From the NCBI GenBank assembly GCA_903960915.1, contig CAJCCO010000017.1, positions 1 through 52,531 on the forward strand: 52,531 bases of DNA, in the 5' to 3' direction. This DNA is from an uncultured beta proteobacterium (lineage in GTDB: Bacteria; Pseudomonadota; Gammaproteobacteria; Burkholderiales; Burkholderiaceae_C). Under the pieces are notes generated by a model. That model was not told the DNA's origin and searched no databases. It saw only the letters and a program-made list of their open reading frames with translations. Both the position numbers and the translations under genes were made by a program. This document shows, piece after piece, positions 45,223 to 52,531 of the stretch. How positions within the stretch are numbered: position 1 is the stretch's first letter; every line of letters starts with the position of its first letter.

Positions 45223-47516
45223 TAGAAGGAGGTTCCAATCTGAAATTGCATGTTTTGTATTTTATCGCCATCGAATTTTTTAATTGGCTTGGCAAATGCC
45301 AAGCGCAAAGGTCCAACCGGCGATAACCAGCTGATTCCCACGCCCAAAGAAACACGCAGACTGGCCGCATTGTCATTTACACCATCAGGCCCGCTGACAC
45401 TTCCGGCATCAATAAAACTGTACATTCGTAAAGATTTATCGTTACCAACACCAGGAAATGGCGCAAGAACTTCTGCGTTCAAACTGATTTTGCTGGTGCC
45501 GCCAAGCGAAGAACCGCTGGCATCGCGGGGCCCAAGGCTACCTTGCTCAAATCCGCGCACAGAACCCAGGCCACCCCCAAAGAAGTTTTTGAACACCGGG
45601 TAAGGCAAGTCACCAATGGCATAACCCACGCCAACGTCGGCGTTAAAGGCGGCGGTCAGCTGTTTACTCAGCGGAATGTACTGTTGAATTTGATACGTGG
45701 CCCGCACATAATGCGCATCACCGGCTGGAGACAACTCCATATTGGCCCGCTGGTAGATACCTGAATTGGGTGCCAGCGCACTGTCACGACGGTCACGCGA
45801 CCATCCGACTGTCAAAGGAACAGCCGAGCTTTCGTAGCTCCCAATTTTGTCGGCATAGGTCTGGTAAGACGTTGGCAACAAGGTGCCGGGAATAATCTTG
45901 GTGGCTTCAACACCAGCGCCAAAATACACCGTGTCTGATTCAGTAAAAGGCACCCCAAACTTGATGCTTCCTCCCTGTGTTTGCAACTTGTAATAGCTAG
46001 TGTCCTGATAAGGACTGGAGGTTCTGTAGTACACATCAATCGACCGCGACACACCATCCTGCGTGAAATAGGGGTCTGTTGTACTGAAATCAATGACGCG
46101 GTTGGTGTTGCTGGTGTTGACCTGAACACCCAGGGAATTACCCGATCCGAAGGCATTGTCCTGCTTGATACCAAAAGAAAGCCCGAGACCGTCACCACTG
46201 GAGTAACCCGCCCCCAAGCTCAGACTACCCGTGGGTTTTTCAACCAGGGTCAGGGTCAGGTCTACCTGATCCGGCGCACCAGGTACATCCACGGTTTCAA
46301 TGTTCACATCAGTGAAATAGCCCAAACGGTCCACACGATCACGTGACAATTTAATTTTTTCACCGTCGTACCACGAGGCTTCCAACTGACGGAGCTCACG
46401 GCGCACCACCAAGTCACGCGTGCGGTTATTGCCGGCCACATTGATTTTTCTGACATAAGCTCGCCGCGAGGCGTCTGCTTGCATTACCAAGGCAACCCGA
46501 TTATTTTCCCGGTCAATCACTGGACGGGCTTCCACTCGTGCAAAAGCAAAGCCAAAATTTCCAAAGTAATCTGTGAAAGCCTTGGTGGTTTTGGCAACCT
46601 CTTCCGAGTTATAGGCTTGCCCAGGTTTTACTGCAACCAATGATTTGAACTCGTCGTCTCGCCCAAGGTAATTGCCTTCAAGACTGACACCACTCACCAC
46701 AAACCGCTCGCCTTCAGACATATTGACGGTTATCGCGATATCTGTTTTGTTGGGGAGTATGGCAACTTGCGTTGATTCAATCCTGAACTCCAGGTAGCCA
46801 CGGGTCAAGTAATACGATTTCAAAGTCTCGATATCGGCATTGAGCTTGGCCCGTGAATATCGGTTGGATTTGGTGTACCAACTCATCCAACCACCCGTGC
46901 TCAAATCGAACAGGCCTTTGAGCGTGTCTTCATCGAACGCCTTGGCACCCACAATCCTGATTTCACTTATTTTGGCGGGTTCCCCTTCAACAACGCTAAA
47001 GGTCAGGTTGACACGGTTTCGTTCTGTTGGTGTGACTGTGGTGACCACTTCTGCGGCATAAAGACTGCGGTTGACGTACTGGCGTTTCAACTCCTGCTCT
47101 GCACGGTCCAACTGTGCTTTATCAAAAGGGCGTCCGTCCGCCAACCCAACATCACGCAAGGCCTTTTTCAACACGTCTTTGTCGAATTCCTTGGTGCCAA
47201 TAAATTCGACATCTGCCACTGTGGGTCGTTCCTCGACGACCACCACCAGGATGTCCCCATTGACTTCAATGCGAACATCTTTAAACAGGCCAAGCGCAAA
47301 GAGTGCCTTGATGGCAGCAGCACCCTTGTCATCGGTGTAGGACTCGCCCACGCGAACCGGGATAGTTACAAAAATGGTTCCAGGTTCAACCCGCTGCAAA
47401 CCTTCAATTCGGATATCTTTGACGGTGAAGGGCGTCACTGCCAAAGCTACACCTGTGGCCAAAATAAAAGCAGCAGCCAAAAAAGCGTTGCGAAGGGTAG
47501 GTTGTTTATGTTGCAT
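45222..47516 (-). CDS. bamA: Outer-membrane protein assembly factor BamA
   Basis: A 764-residue Omp85 protein: signal peptide (LRNAFLAAAFILATGVALA), five POTRA domains (about 25-420; first block FTVKDIRIEGLQRVEPGTIF) and a C-terminal 16-strand barrel with the loop 6 motif VRGFEQGSLGPRD and terminal FQIGTSF ending in Phe. It inserts beta-barrel proteins into the outer membrane. An in-frame TTG lies two codons before the chosen ATG. It sits between rseP and skp, the standard order. Confidence 0.97.
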   Translation of the reverse strand: MQHKQPTLRNAFLAAAFILATGVALAVTPFTVKDIRIEGLQRVEPGTIFVTIPVRVGESYTDDKGAAAIKALFALGLFKDVRIEVNGDILVVVVEERPTVADVEFIGTKEFDKDVLKKALRDVGLADGRPFDKAQLDRAEQELKRQYVNRSLYAAEVVTTVTPTERNRVNLTFSVVEGEPAKISEIRIVGAKAFDEDTLKGLFDLSTGGWMSWYTKSNRYSRAKLNADIETLKSYYLTRGYLEFRIESTQVAILPNKTDIAITVNMSEGERFVVSGVSLEGNYLGRDDEFKSLVAVKPGQAYNSEEVAKTTKAFTDYFGNFGFAFARVEARPVIDRENNRVALVMQADASRRAYVRKINVAGNNRTRDLVVRRELRQLEASWYDGEKIKLSRDRVDRLGYFTDVNIETVDVPGAPDQVDLTLTLVEKPTGSLSLGAGYSSGDGLGLSFGIKQDNAFGSGNSLGVQVNTSNTNRVIDFSTTDPYFTQDGVSRSIDVYYRTSSPYQDTSYYKLQTQGGSIKFGVPFTESDTVYFGAGVEATKIIPGTLLPTSYQTYADKIGSYESSAVPLTVGWSRDRRDSALAPNSGIYQRANMELSPAGDAHYVRATYQIQQYIPLSKQLTAAFNADVGVGYAIGDLPYPVFKNFFGGGLGSVRGFEQGSLGPRDASGSSLGGTSKISLNAEVLAPFPGVGNDKSLRMYSFIDAGSVSGPDGVNDNAASLRVSLGVGISWLSPVGPLRLAFAKPIKKFDGDKIQNMQFQIGTSF

Positions 47517-47563
47517 TTTCAATTACAAAAGTCAATTTGATGCTGAGTGCGAGCACCAGAAAT

Positions 47564-48922
47564 TTAGCCAAATAAACGGGTGACATCATTGAACAATGAA
47601 ATCACCATCATGAACAAGAGAATGGCGATACCCCAACGCTGCAAGCTGTTCATCCAGGCATCGGACACCGGACTGCCCGTGATGTACTCCCAAAGATAAT
47701 ACATCAGGTGGCCCCCATCAAGAACAGGCAAAGGGAGTAAATTAAAGACACCTAGACTGACGCTAATTAGCGCCAAAAACTGCAGAAAAGAGATTAAACC
47801 CAAATCAGCAGATTTCCCAGCGTAGTCTGCAATGCTCAAGGGACCGCTCAGGTTTTTCAATGAGGCTTCTCCCGTCAGCATTCTCCAAGTCATTGAAAGG
47901 GTCAGCATGGAGGTATTCCACGTGCGCTGAACACCCAGCCACAATCCATCAAGCAAGCCATATTGCACCAGAACCATCTCGGGCAGGTCACCTACGTAAG
48001 CGCCTATTTTTCCAACCAAAACGCCATCCTCCTCAACCGCCTCAGGCTTGACAGGAAGCTCCAGCTCAACGCCCGCACGGTTCACCTTCCATATGGAAGA
48101 AGACTCGCCTGCCAGTACGGAAGCTCGAATAATTTTTCTCAGCTGCTGACCATCCACCACTTTGACAAGACCCACCTGTTGCACCAAATCTCCGGTGCGA
48201 AGTCCTGCTTTCTCTGCCGCGCCAGCTGGCATCACTTGACCAATGAGCGGACGGGTGAAGGGTGCAACAAGACCTATTTTTTGAAGCGTAGTCGTGTCCA
48301 CCGTTGTCGCTTGCAATTGCGCCAATTGCAGCGTGAAGACTTGCTGGCCCTGCCCGGTAGCCGGGATGACTTCCAGCTGAAGACGCTGACCACTCAATAC
48401 GCCCTGCGCAAGTAACCACCGCAAATCATCAAATGACGCTACTTCTTGAAGCACATCCTCATCAAGCGCGGCGCGTACCACCCGCTCCCCGCCTTGTATG
48501 CCAACGGCCTGTGCCAATGATCCCGCCTCCGGTTTGGCCAGCAAGGGTGCCGGAGTTTGTGCACCCAGCCAGTTCACCAGGGCATACAAAATACAAGCCA
48601 GCAGTAAATTGGCCAGTGGGCCAGCCGCCACAATCGCCACACGTGAACGCAGGGGTTGTGTGTTGAAGGCGAGGTGTCGCTCGTTGGGCGGAACTTGCTC
48701 TTCTCGTTCATCCAGCATCTTGACGTAGCCCCCCAGGGGAATGGCGGACAAAACGAACTCCGTACCAGAATTTGGTGACTGCCAGTGCCAGATGCTTTTG
48801 CCAAAGCCAATGGAAAAACGCAGAACCTTGACGCCACACGCTCGAGCCATTCTGTAATGGCCATATTCGTGGACCACTATCAGCAATGCCAAAGTAATCA
48901 GGAATGCAAAAAGTGTCAACAT
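47564..48922 (-). CDS. rseP: Site-2 intramembrane zinc protease RseP
   Basis: A 452-residue membrane protease with the zinc motif HEYGH in the first helix (LIVVHEYGHYRMARACG), two PDZ-like periplasmic domains (second: IGQVMPAGAAEKAGLRTGDL) and the third zinc ligand in LLPLPVLDGGHLMYY. It cleaves the anti-sigma factor RseA in the envelope stress response and clears signal-peptide remnants. It sits directly upstream of bamA. Confidence 0.96.
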   Translation of the reverse strand: MLTLFAFLITLALLIVVHEYGHYRMARACGVKVLRFSIGFGKSIWHWQSPNSGTEFVLSAIPLGGYVKMLDEREEQVPPNERHLAFNTQPLRSRVAIVAAGPLANLLLACILYALVNWLGAQTPAPLLAKPEAGSLAQAVGIQGGERVVRAALDEDVLQEVASFDDLRWLLAQGVLSGQRLQLEVIPATGQGQQVFTLQLAQLQATTVDTTTLQKIGLVAPFTRPLIGQVMPAGAAEKAGLRTGDLVQQVGLVKVVDGQQLRKIIRASVLAGESSSIWKVNRAGVELELPVKPEAVEEDGVLVGKIGAYVGDLPEMVLVQYGLLDGLWLGVQRTWNTSMLTLSMTWRMLTGEASLKNLSGPLSIADYAGKSADLGLISFLQFLALISVSLGVFNLLPLPVLDGGHLMYYLWEYITGSPVSDAWMNSLQRWGIAILLFMMVISLFNDVTRLFG

Positions 48923-48943
48923 CTCAGAAGGTCGGAAGAAAAA

Positions 48944-50155
48944 TCAGCCGCCAAGGCGCCGCACCCATTGCTGAGCAGCAGCGCGAGCTTGTGCATCCAG
49001 CGCCAGCAAGGCCTCGAGAGAGTCAGGACTGTGAGGTAGCACCGTAGACAGCGTTTCAGCATTGACGGTATGGATCTGGTCAAACCGAATTTCTCTGGCC
49101 AGGAAAGCGGCGACAGCCACTTCATTCGCTGCATTCAGAATGGCAGGGGAGCCAGTGGGCGCATTCAGAACCGACCAAGCAAGTGCCAAGCCAGGAAAGC
49201 GCTGCTCATGCCCCCTGGAGTCAATCGCCTCGAAACTGAGATTCGCCATCGTGGAAAAGTCCAGCGCCGATGCCCCTGACTCCATGCGATGCGGCCAAGA
49301 CAGGCCATAGGCAATCGGCACTTTCATGTCTGGCGTGCCCAATTGCGCAACGACAGAATTGTCCTTGTACTGAACCATGGAATGAATCACGCTTTGAGGG
49401 TGAATAACGACCTCAATCTGAGACGGCAATACATCGAACAAGTACCGCGCCTCTATGACTTCAAGCGCCTTGTTCATCATGGTGGCAGAGTCGACGGATA
49501 TTTTTTGTCCCATGACCCAGTTCGGATGGGCACAAGCTTGCTCTGGCGTAACCGCTTGCAGTGTGTGAGGGGCTCGCTCTCGGAATGGGCCGCCTGAGGC
49601 AGTCAAAATAATTTTACCGATCTGCGCAGCCCACGTCGTCGCATCGTCTGGCAAGGACTGAAAGATGGCCGAGTGTTCGCTGTCAATAGGCAGCAGTTTG
49701 GCGCCGCCCTTAGCCACGGCTTGCATAAAGTAATCGCCCCCCACCACCAGCGCTTCCTTGTTTGCCAGCAGCAAGCGCTTTCCTGTCCGCGCTGCACCCA
49801 GGCAGGCATCCAGCCCAGCGGCGCCTACGATGGCGGCCATGACACTATCGACCAACTCATGGGATGCGACCGTGGTGATGGCGGCAGCACCCCACAGCAC
49901 GCGCGTTTTCAATCCAAGTGCCACACATTTTTGTTGCAGTTGCAGCCCATGGGGCTCACTGGCCATCACTGCAAATACAGGTTTGAAAGCCACACATTGC
50001 GCAAGCATCAGGTCAACCCGCGTGGATGCTGTCAGGGCAAAGATTTCAAAACGATGGGGATGCCTTGCAATAACTTCTAGGGTACTGACACCAATGGAGC
50101 CGGTAGACCCGAGAATGGTGATGCGTTGACGCTCCGACTGATCCAGGTTTTTCAT
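48944..50155 (-). CDS. dxr: 1-deoxy-D-xylulose-5-phosphate reductoisomerase
   Basis: A 403-residue NADPH enzyme of the methylerythritol phosphate pathway, target of fosmidomycin. The nucleotide loop is ITILGSTGSIGVSTLEVI; the metal and substrate sites are in LLPIDSEHSAIFQ, TASGGPFRE and MNKALEVIEARYLF. The frame begins at a TTG overlapping the cdsA stop (50167); the ATG at 50155 (MKNLDQSERQRITIL) is chosen as the better start. It feeds isoprenoid precursors to UppS in the same operon. Confidence 0.96.
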   Translation of the reverse strand: MKNLDQSERQRITILGSTGSIGVSTLEVIARHPHRFEIFALTASTRVDLMLAQCVAFKPVFAVMASEPHGLQLQQKCVALGLKTRVLWGAAAITTVASHELVDSVMAAIVGAAGLDACLGAARTGKRLLLANKEALVVGGDYFMQAVAKGGAKLLPIDSEHSAIFQSLPDDATTWAAQIGKIILTASGGPFRERAPHTLQAVTPEQACAHPNWVMGQKISVDSATMMNKALEVIEARYLFDVLPSQIEVVIHPQSVIHSMVQYKDNSVVAQLGTPDMKVPIAYGLSWPHRMESGASALDFSTMANLSFEAIDSRGHEQRFPGLALAWSVLNAPTGSPAILNAANEVAVAAFLAREIRFDQIHTVNAETLSTVLPHSPDSLEALLALDAQARAAAQQWVRRLGG

Positions 50156-50163
50156 CGAGGCTC

Positions 50164-51009
50164 TCAAATTGAGTAAAGCATCATTGCCAAAGGTAAGGTG
50201 GGGAGCAAGGCATCGACACGGTCCAGAACACCGCCATGGCCAGGCAGCAAGCCGCTGCTGTCTTTAGCCCCAGCGCTGCGCTTGACCAGCGATTCAAATA
50301 AATCTCCCACCACGCTCATGGCGGTCAGGAACACCAAACCCAGCAATAACAGCCCCTCGCCCTTATGTGCCATGTGTGTGAAAAAGCTTGGCGCGCCCAA
50401 CTGCAAGGTCGTATCAAGCCACATCCAGGACGTGGCCAAAAGAACCACGGCCAAGAAGCCACCGCACACCCCCTCCCAAGTTTTTCCTGGACTGATGGAG
50501 GGCGCGAGTTTGCGCTTGAAAAAACGCCCGCCCAGTGCCCGGCCTGAAAAATAGGCCCCAATATCTGCAGCCCAAACCAAGGCCAGGATAGAGAGCAAAA
50601 AATTCACGCCAATGACCTTGGCTTGAGCCACTGCCAACCAAGTCATCACCAGAGCCAGCATACCGGCTGTCAAACGCAGAACACGGCCGTGAGTGGACCA
50701 GGCAGCCACACCCGCATTCAGCACCCAGGCGCCAGCTAGCACCCAGACCGCACCACCCAACACCCACAAATGGTAAAGCGGTCGGACAAGCACCCCCGCC
50801 CACCATGCACCAGCACAAGCTAACGCACAAGCACCACCCAAGGCTAGTGCGGCGATTTGACTCAGGCCATTCAAGCGCCCCCATTCCCAAGCTGCCGCGC
50901 TAATCATCAGCAATGTCAGTAATAACAACGGTTCTGGCGAGGGATAAAACAATGCTGGCAGAAAGAAAAGCAGCATGACCAAGGCAGTAATGACACGCTG
51001 CTTCAACAT
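50164..51009 (-). CDS. cdsA: Phosphatidate cytidylyltransferase
   Basis: A 281-residue membrane enzyme with about eight helices that makes CDP-diacylglycerol, the precursor of all phospholipids. The family signature is split across SISPGKTWEGVCGG and SVVGDLFESLVKR-x-KDSSGLLPGHGGVLDRVD. GGAG lies upstream within the uppS end. It connects phospholipid synthesis to the lipid A and isoprenoid genes of this operon. Confidence 0.96.
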   Translation of the reverse strand: MLKQRVITALVMLLFFLPALFYPSPEPLLLLTLLMISAAAWEWGRLNGLSQIAALALGGACALACAGAWWAGVLVRPLYHLWVLGGAVWVLAGAWVLNAGVAAWSTHGRVLRLTAGMLALVMTWLAVAQAKVIGVNFLLSILALVWAADIGAYFSGRALGGRFFKRKLAPSISPGKTWEGVCGGFLAVVLLATSWMWLDTTLQLGAPSFFTHMAHKGEGLLLLGLVFLTAMSVVGDLFESLVKRSAGAKDSSGLLPGHGGVLDRVDALLPTLPLAMMLYSI

Positions 51010-51012
51010 AAA

Positions 51013-51738
51013 TCAGGTCTCCGTGGGAGGGCTTGCCTCCGATTGCAATTGAGCCGAGGTTTTACCAAACCGCCGTTCTCTTTGCTGGTAAGCAGATATC
51101 GCCTCTTCCAGTGCAGCCTGATCAAAATCGGGCCAGAGCTTATCGCTGAAAAAGAACTCCGAGTAGGCCGACTGCCATAATAAAAAATTGCTGATTCGTT
51201 GCTCACCGCCAGTACGAATCACCAAGTCAGGATCTGCCACATGCGCCAAGGCCATCGCCTTGTTCATCGAGTCTTCTGTCAACGGCAAGCCTTGAGATGC
51301 CAATTGGGCCGCAGCCTGGGCAATATCCCAGCGGCCGCCGTAGTTAAAACAGATATTCAAGATAAATGATGAATTATCTTGTGTCGTAGATTCAGCTCGC
51401 GCAATGCCAGCCAGCACATTCACGGACAAGCCTGAGCGGTCACCCACAAAATGCAAGCGAACTCCATCAGCGTGGAGTTGGGGGACTTCTCGACCCACCG
51501 CCATGGCCAGCAAGTCCATGAGTCCAGTCACCTCATCCGCGGGGCGGCTCCAGTTTTCAGAAGAGAAGGCAAACACCGTCAACACCTTCACACCACGCCG
51601 AGCGCAGGCCTTCACACAGCGCTTGAGTGAGTCAATGCCCTGCTTGTGACCCACAATGCGCGGCAAAAAACGCTTTGAGGCCCATCGTCCATTGCCGTCC
51701 ATCACGATGGCAATGTGGTGGGGAACAGTCGCTGGCAT
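51013..51738 (-). CDS. uppS: Undecaprenyl diphosphate synthase
   Basis: A 241-residue cis-prenyltransferase that builds the C55 carrier for peptidoglycan and O-antigen. The catalytic start block is HIAIVMDGNGRWA with the Asp, and the second block TVFAFSSENWSRP; the C-terminal LVIRTGGEQRISNFLLWQ and SEFFFSDKLWPDF are also conserved. The frame opens at a TTG overlapping the frr stop (51777); the ATG at 51738 (MPATVPHHIAIV) gives the usual N-terminus. Confidence 0.95.
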   Translation of the reverse strand: MPATVPHHIAIVMDGNGRWASKRFLPRIVGHKQGIDSLKRCVKACARRGVKVLTVFAFSSENWSRPADEVTGLMDLLAMAVGREVPQLHADGVRLHFVGDRSGLSVNVLAGIARAESTTQDNSSFILNICFNYGGRWDIAQAAAQLASQGLPLTEDSMNKAMALAHVADPDLVIRTGGEQRISNFLLWQSAYSEFFFSDKLWPDFDQAALEEAISAYQQRERRFGKTSAQLQSEASPPTET

Positions 51739-51773
51739 ATTCAATGCAAGGGGGGCAAAGAGCACATTGCCCT

Positions 51774-52334
51774 TCAAACCGCCATGATCTCCTGCTCTTT
51801 AGCAACCACGAGTCTGTCGATATCGATGATGTGGCGGTCTGTGACTTTTTGGATATCTGTCTCGGATCGCTTTTGATCATCCTCAGAAGCCAGTTTGTCT
51901 TTGACCGCTTTTTTAACGGCTTCGTTGGCATCGCGGCGCAAATTACGCACTGCAATTTTGGCGTTCTCACCTTCGCCGCGCACCACCTTGGTCAATTCCT
52001 TGCGCCGCTCTTCCGACATGGCCGGCATAGGCACACGAATTAAATCGCCCATAGAGGAGGGATTCAAGCCGAGATCGCTGTCGCGAATAGCTTTTTCAAT
52101 TTTCGAACCCATGCCTTTTTCCCAGGGCTGCACGCTGACAGTGCGGGAATCAATCAAGGACACATTCGCCACCTGCGTAATTGGGACCATCGAGCCGTAG
52201 TAGTCCACCTGCACGGAGTCCAGCATGGCCGGATTGGCGCGACCTGTGCGAATTTTAGTAAGGTTGTTCTTAAAGGCCGCGATGGATTGATCCATCTTGA
52301 TTTCAACGGTTTGTTTGATTTCAGCAATCGTCAT
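51774..52334 (-). CDS. frr: Ribosome recycling factor
   Basis: A 186-residue protein of the standard length. The three-helix-bundle blocks are [39 protein letters not shown] and [20 protein letters not shown]. With EF-G it splits post-termination ribosomes. It follows pyrH, the conserved pyrH-frr order. Confidence 0.97.
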   Translation of the reverse strand: MTIAEIKQTVEIKMDQSIAAFKNNLTKIRTGRANPAMLDSVQVDYYGSMVPITQVANVSLIDSRTVSVQPWEKGMGSKIEKAIRDSDLGLNPSSMGDLIRVPMPAMSEERRKELTKVVRGEGENAKIAVRNLRRDANEAVKKAVKDKLASEDDQKRSETDIQKVTDRHIIDIDRLVVAKEQEIMAV

Positions 52335-52392
52335 TACGTCTCCTCTCTCAACTGCGCATGCAGTCTGTAAAACAAGTCAAACTTTGATCGAT

Positions 52393-52509
52393 TCAAGCGT
52401 AGACCAAAGTACCTTCGTCTTCACCCATGACAACGCGTTTAAGAGCGCCATTTTTGAATATTGAGAATACTTTCACAGGCAACTTCTGATCGCGGCACAA
52501 GGCAAAAGC
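52393..52509 (-). CDS. pyrH: UMP kinase, C-terminal fragment
   Basis: The last 38 residues of UMP kinase (for example [20 protein letters not shown] and the end DEGTLVYA). The gene is cut by the contig end: bases beyond 52509 are adapter sequence. The position upstream of frr supports the call. Confidence 0.88.
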   Translation of the reverse strand, partial: AFALCRDQKLPVKVFSIFKNGALKRVVMGEDEGTLVYA

Positions 52510-52531
52510 AGATCGGAAGAGCGTCGTGTAG
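52510..52531. other. Illumina adapter sequence at the contig end
   Basis: The last 22 bases (AGATCGGAAG then AGCGTCGTGTAG) match the start of the Illumina TruSeq universal adapter read-through sequence. They interrupt pyrH and are not genomic. Confidence 0.95.

Noticed and set aside
1..52531. tRNA or rRNA genes, CRISPR arrays, insertion sequences, attachment sites
   Set aside because: None seen on reading both strands; every gap over 100 bases is accounted for by promoters, terminators or nothing recognisable.

Overview
The window is one end of a draft assembly of a Gram-negative betaproteobacterium, most likely order Burkholderiales and probably family Comamonadaceae (Rhodoferax/Polaromonas-like; this is inferred from gene order and protein style, with no database search). 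Supporting points are the lipid A, BamA and outer-membrane chaperone genes, the order pstSCAB-phoU-phoB-phoR, a type B L31 gene after rho, and a LysE-family gene between carA and carB. Coding density is very high: no gene-free stretch exceeds about 250 bases, and I see no rRNA, tRNA, CRISPR array, insertion sequence or prophage. The last 22 bases match an Illumina adapter, so the right edge is an assembly artefact and not genome.

Layout. 1-3956 (minus): an AddA/AddB-like helicase-nuclease pair, the first cut by the window edge. 4043-8030 (plus): trxA, rho, rpmE2 and a large multi-pass membrane protein. 8019-23.8 kb: a phosphate-starvation island. It holds the operon pstS-pstC-pstA-pstB-phoU-phoB-phoR (minus), divergent ppk2-ppx (plus), a CorA/ZntB-like transporter (minus), a histone-H1-like Lys/Ala-rich protein (plus), ppk1-sixA (minus) and a probable ornithine-lipid pair olsB-olsA (minus). 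I find PhoB-box arrays (7-base repeats every 11 bases) in front of five of these units: pstS, ppk2, ppk1, the CorA-like gene and olsB. The island therefore appears to be one coordinated response: high-affinity phosphate uptake, polyphosphate synthesis and breakdown, cation balance and phosphorus-free membrane lipid.

23.9-27.2 kb (plus): an arsenic operon, arsR - ATP-grasp-like gene - arsC - acr3, with a clear ArsR operator overlapping the start codon. The second gene is a 453-residue protein whose ATP-grasp motifs occur in circularly permuted order. It is translationally coupled on both sides and is the best candidate for an undescribed function.

27.4-33.0 kb (minus): rlmE-ftsH-folP-glmM-GNAT. 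33.0-33.5 kb (plus): yhbY. 33.5-39.7 kb (minus): carA-lysE-carB, then greA and a DUF4149 protein. 39.8-52.5 kb (minus): the conserved envelope operon pyrH-frr-uppS-cdsA-dxr-rseP-bamA-skp-lpxD-fabZ-lpxA-lpxB-rnhB-trmH. It links translation recycling, isoprenoid, phospholipid and lipid A synthesis with outer-membrane assembly.

Start codons were chosen by Shine-Dalgarno spacing and family length. Several are non-ATG (TTG for ppk2 and ftsH; GTG for pstC, greA, carA and lpxD).
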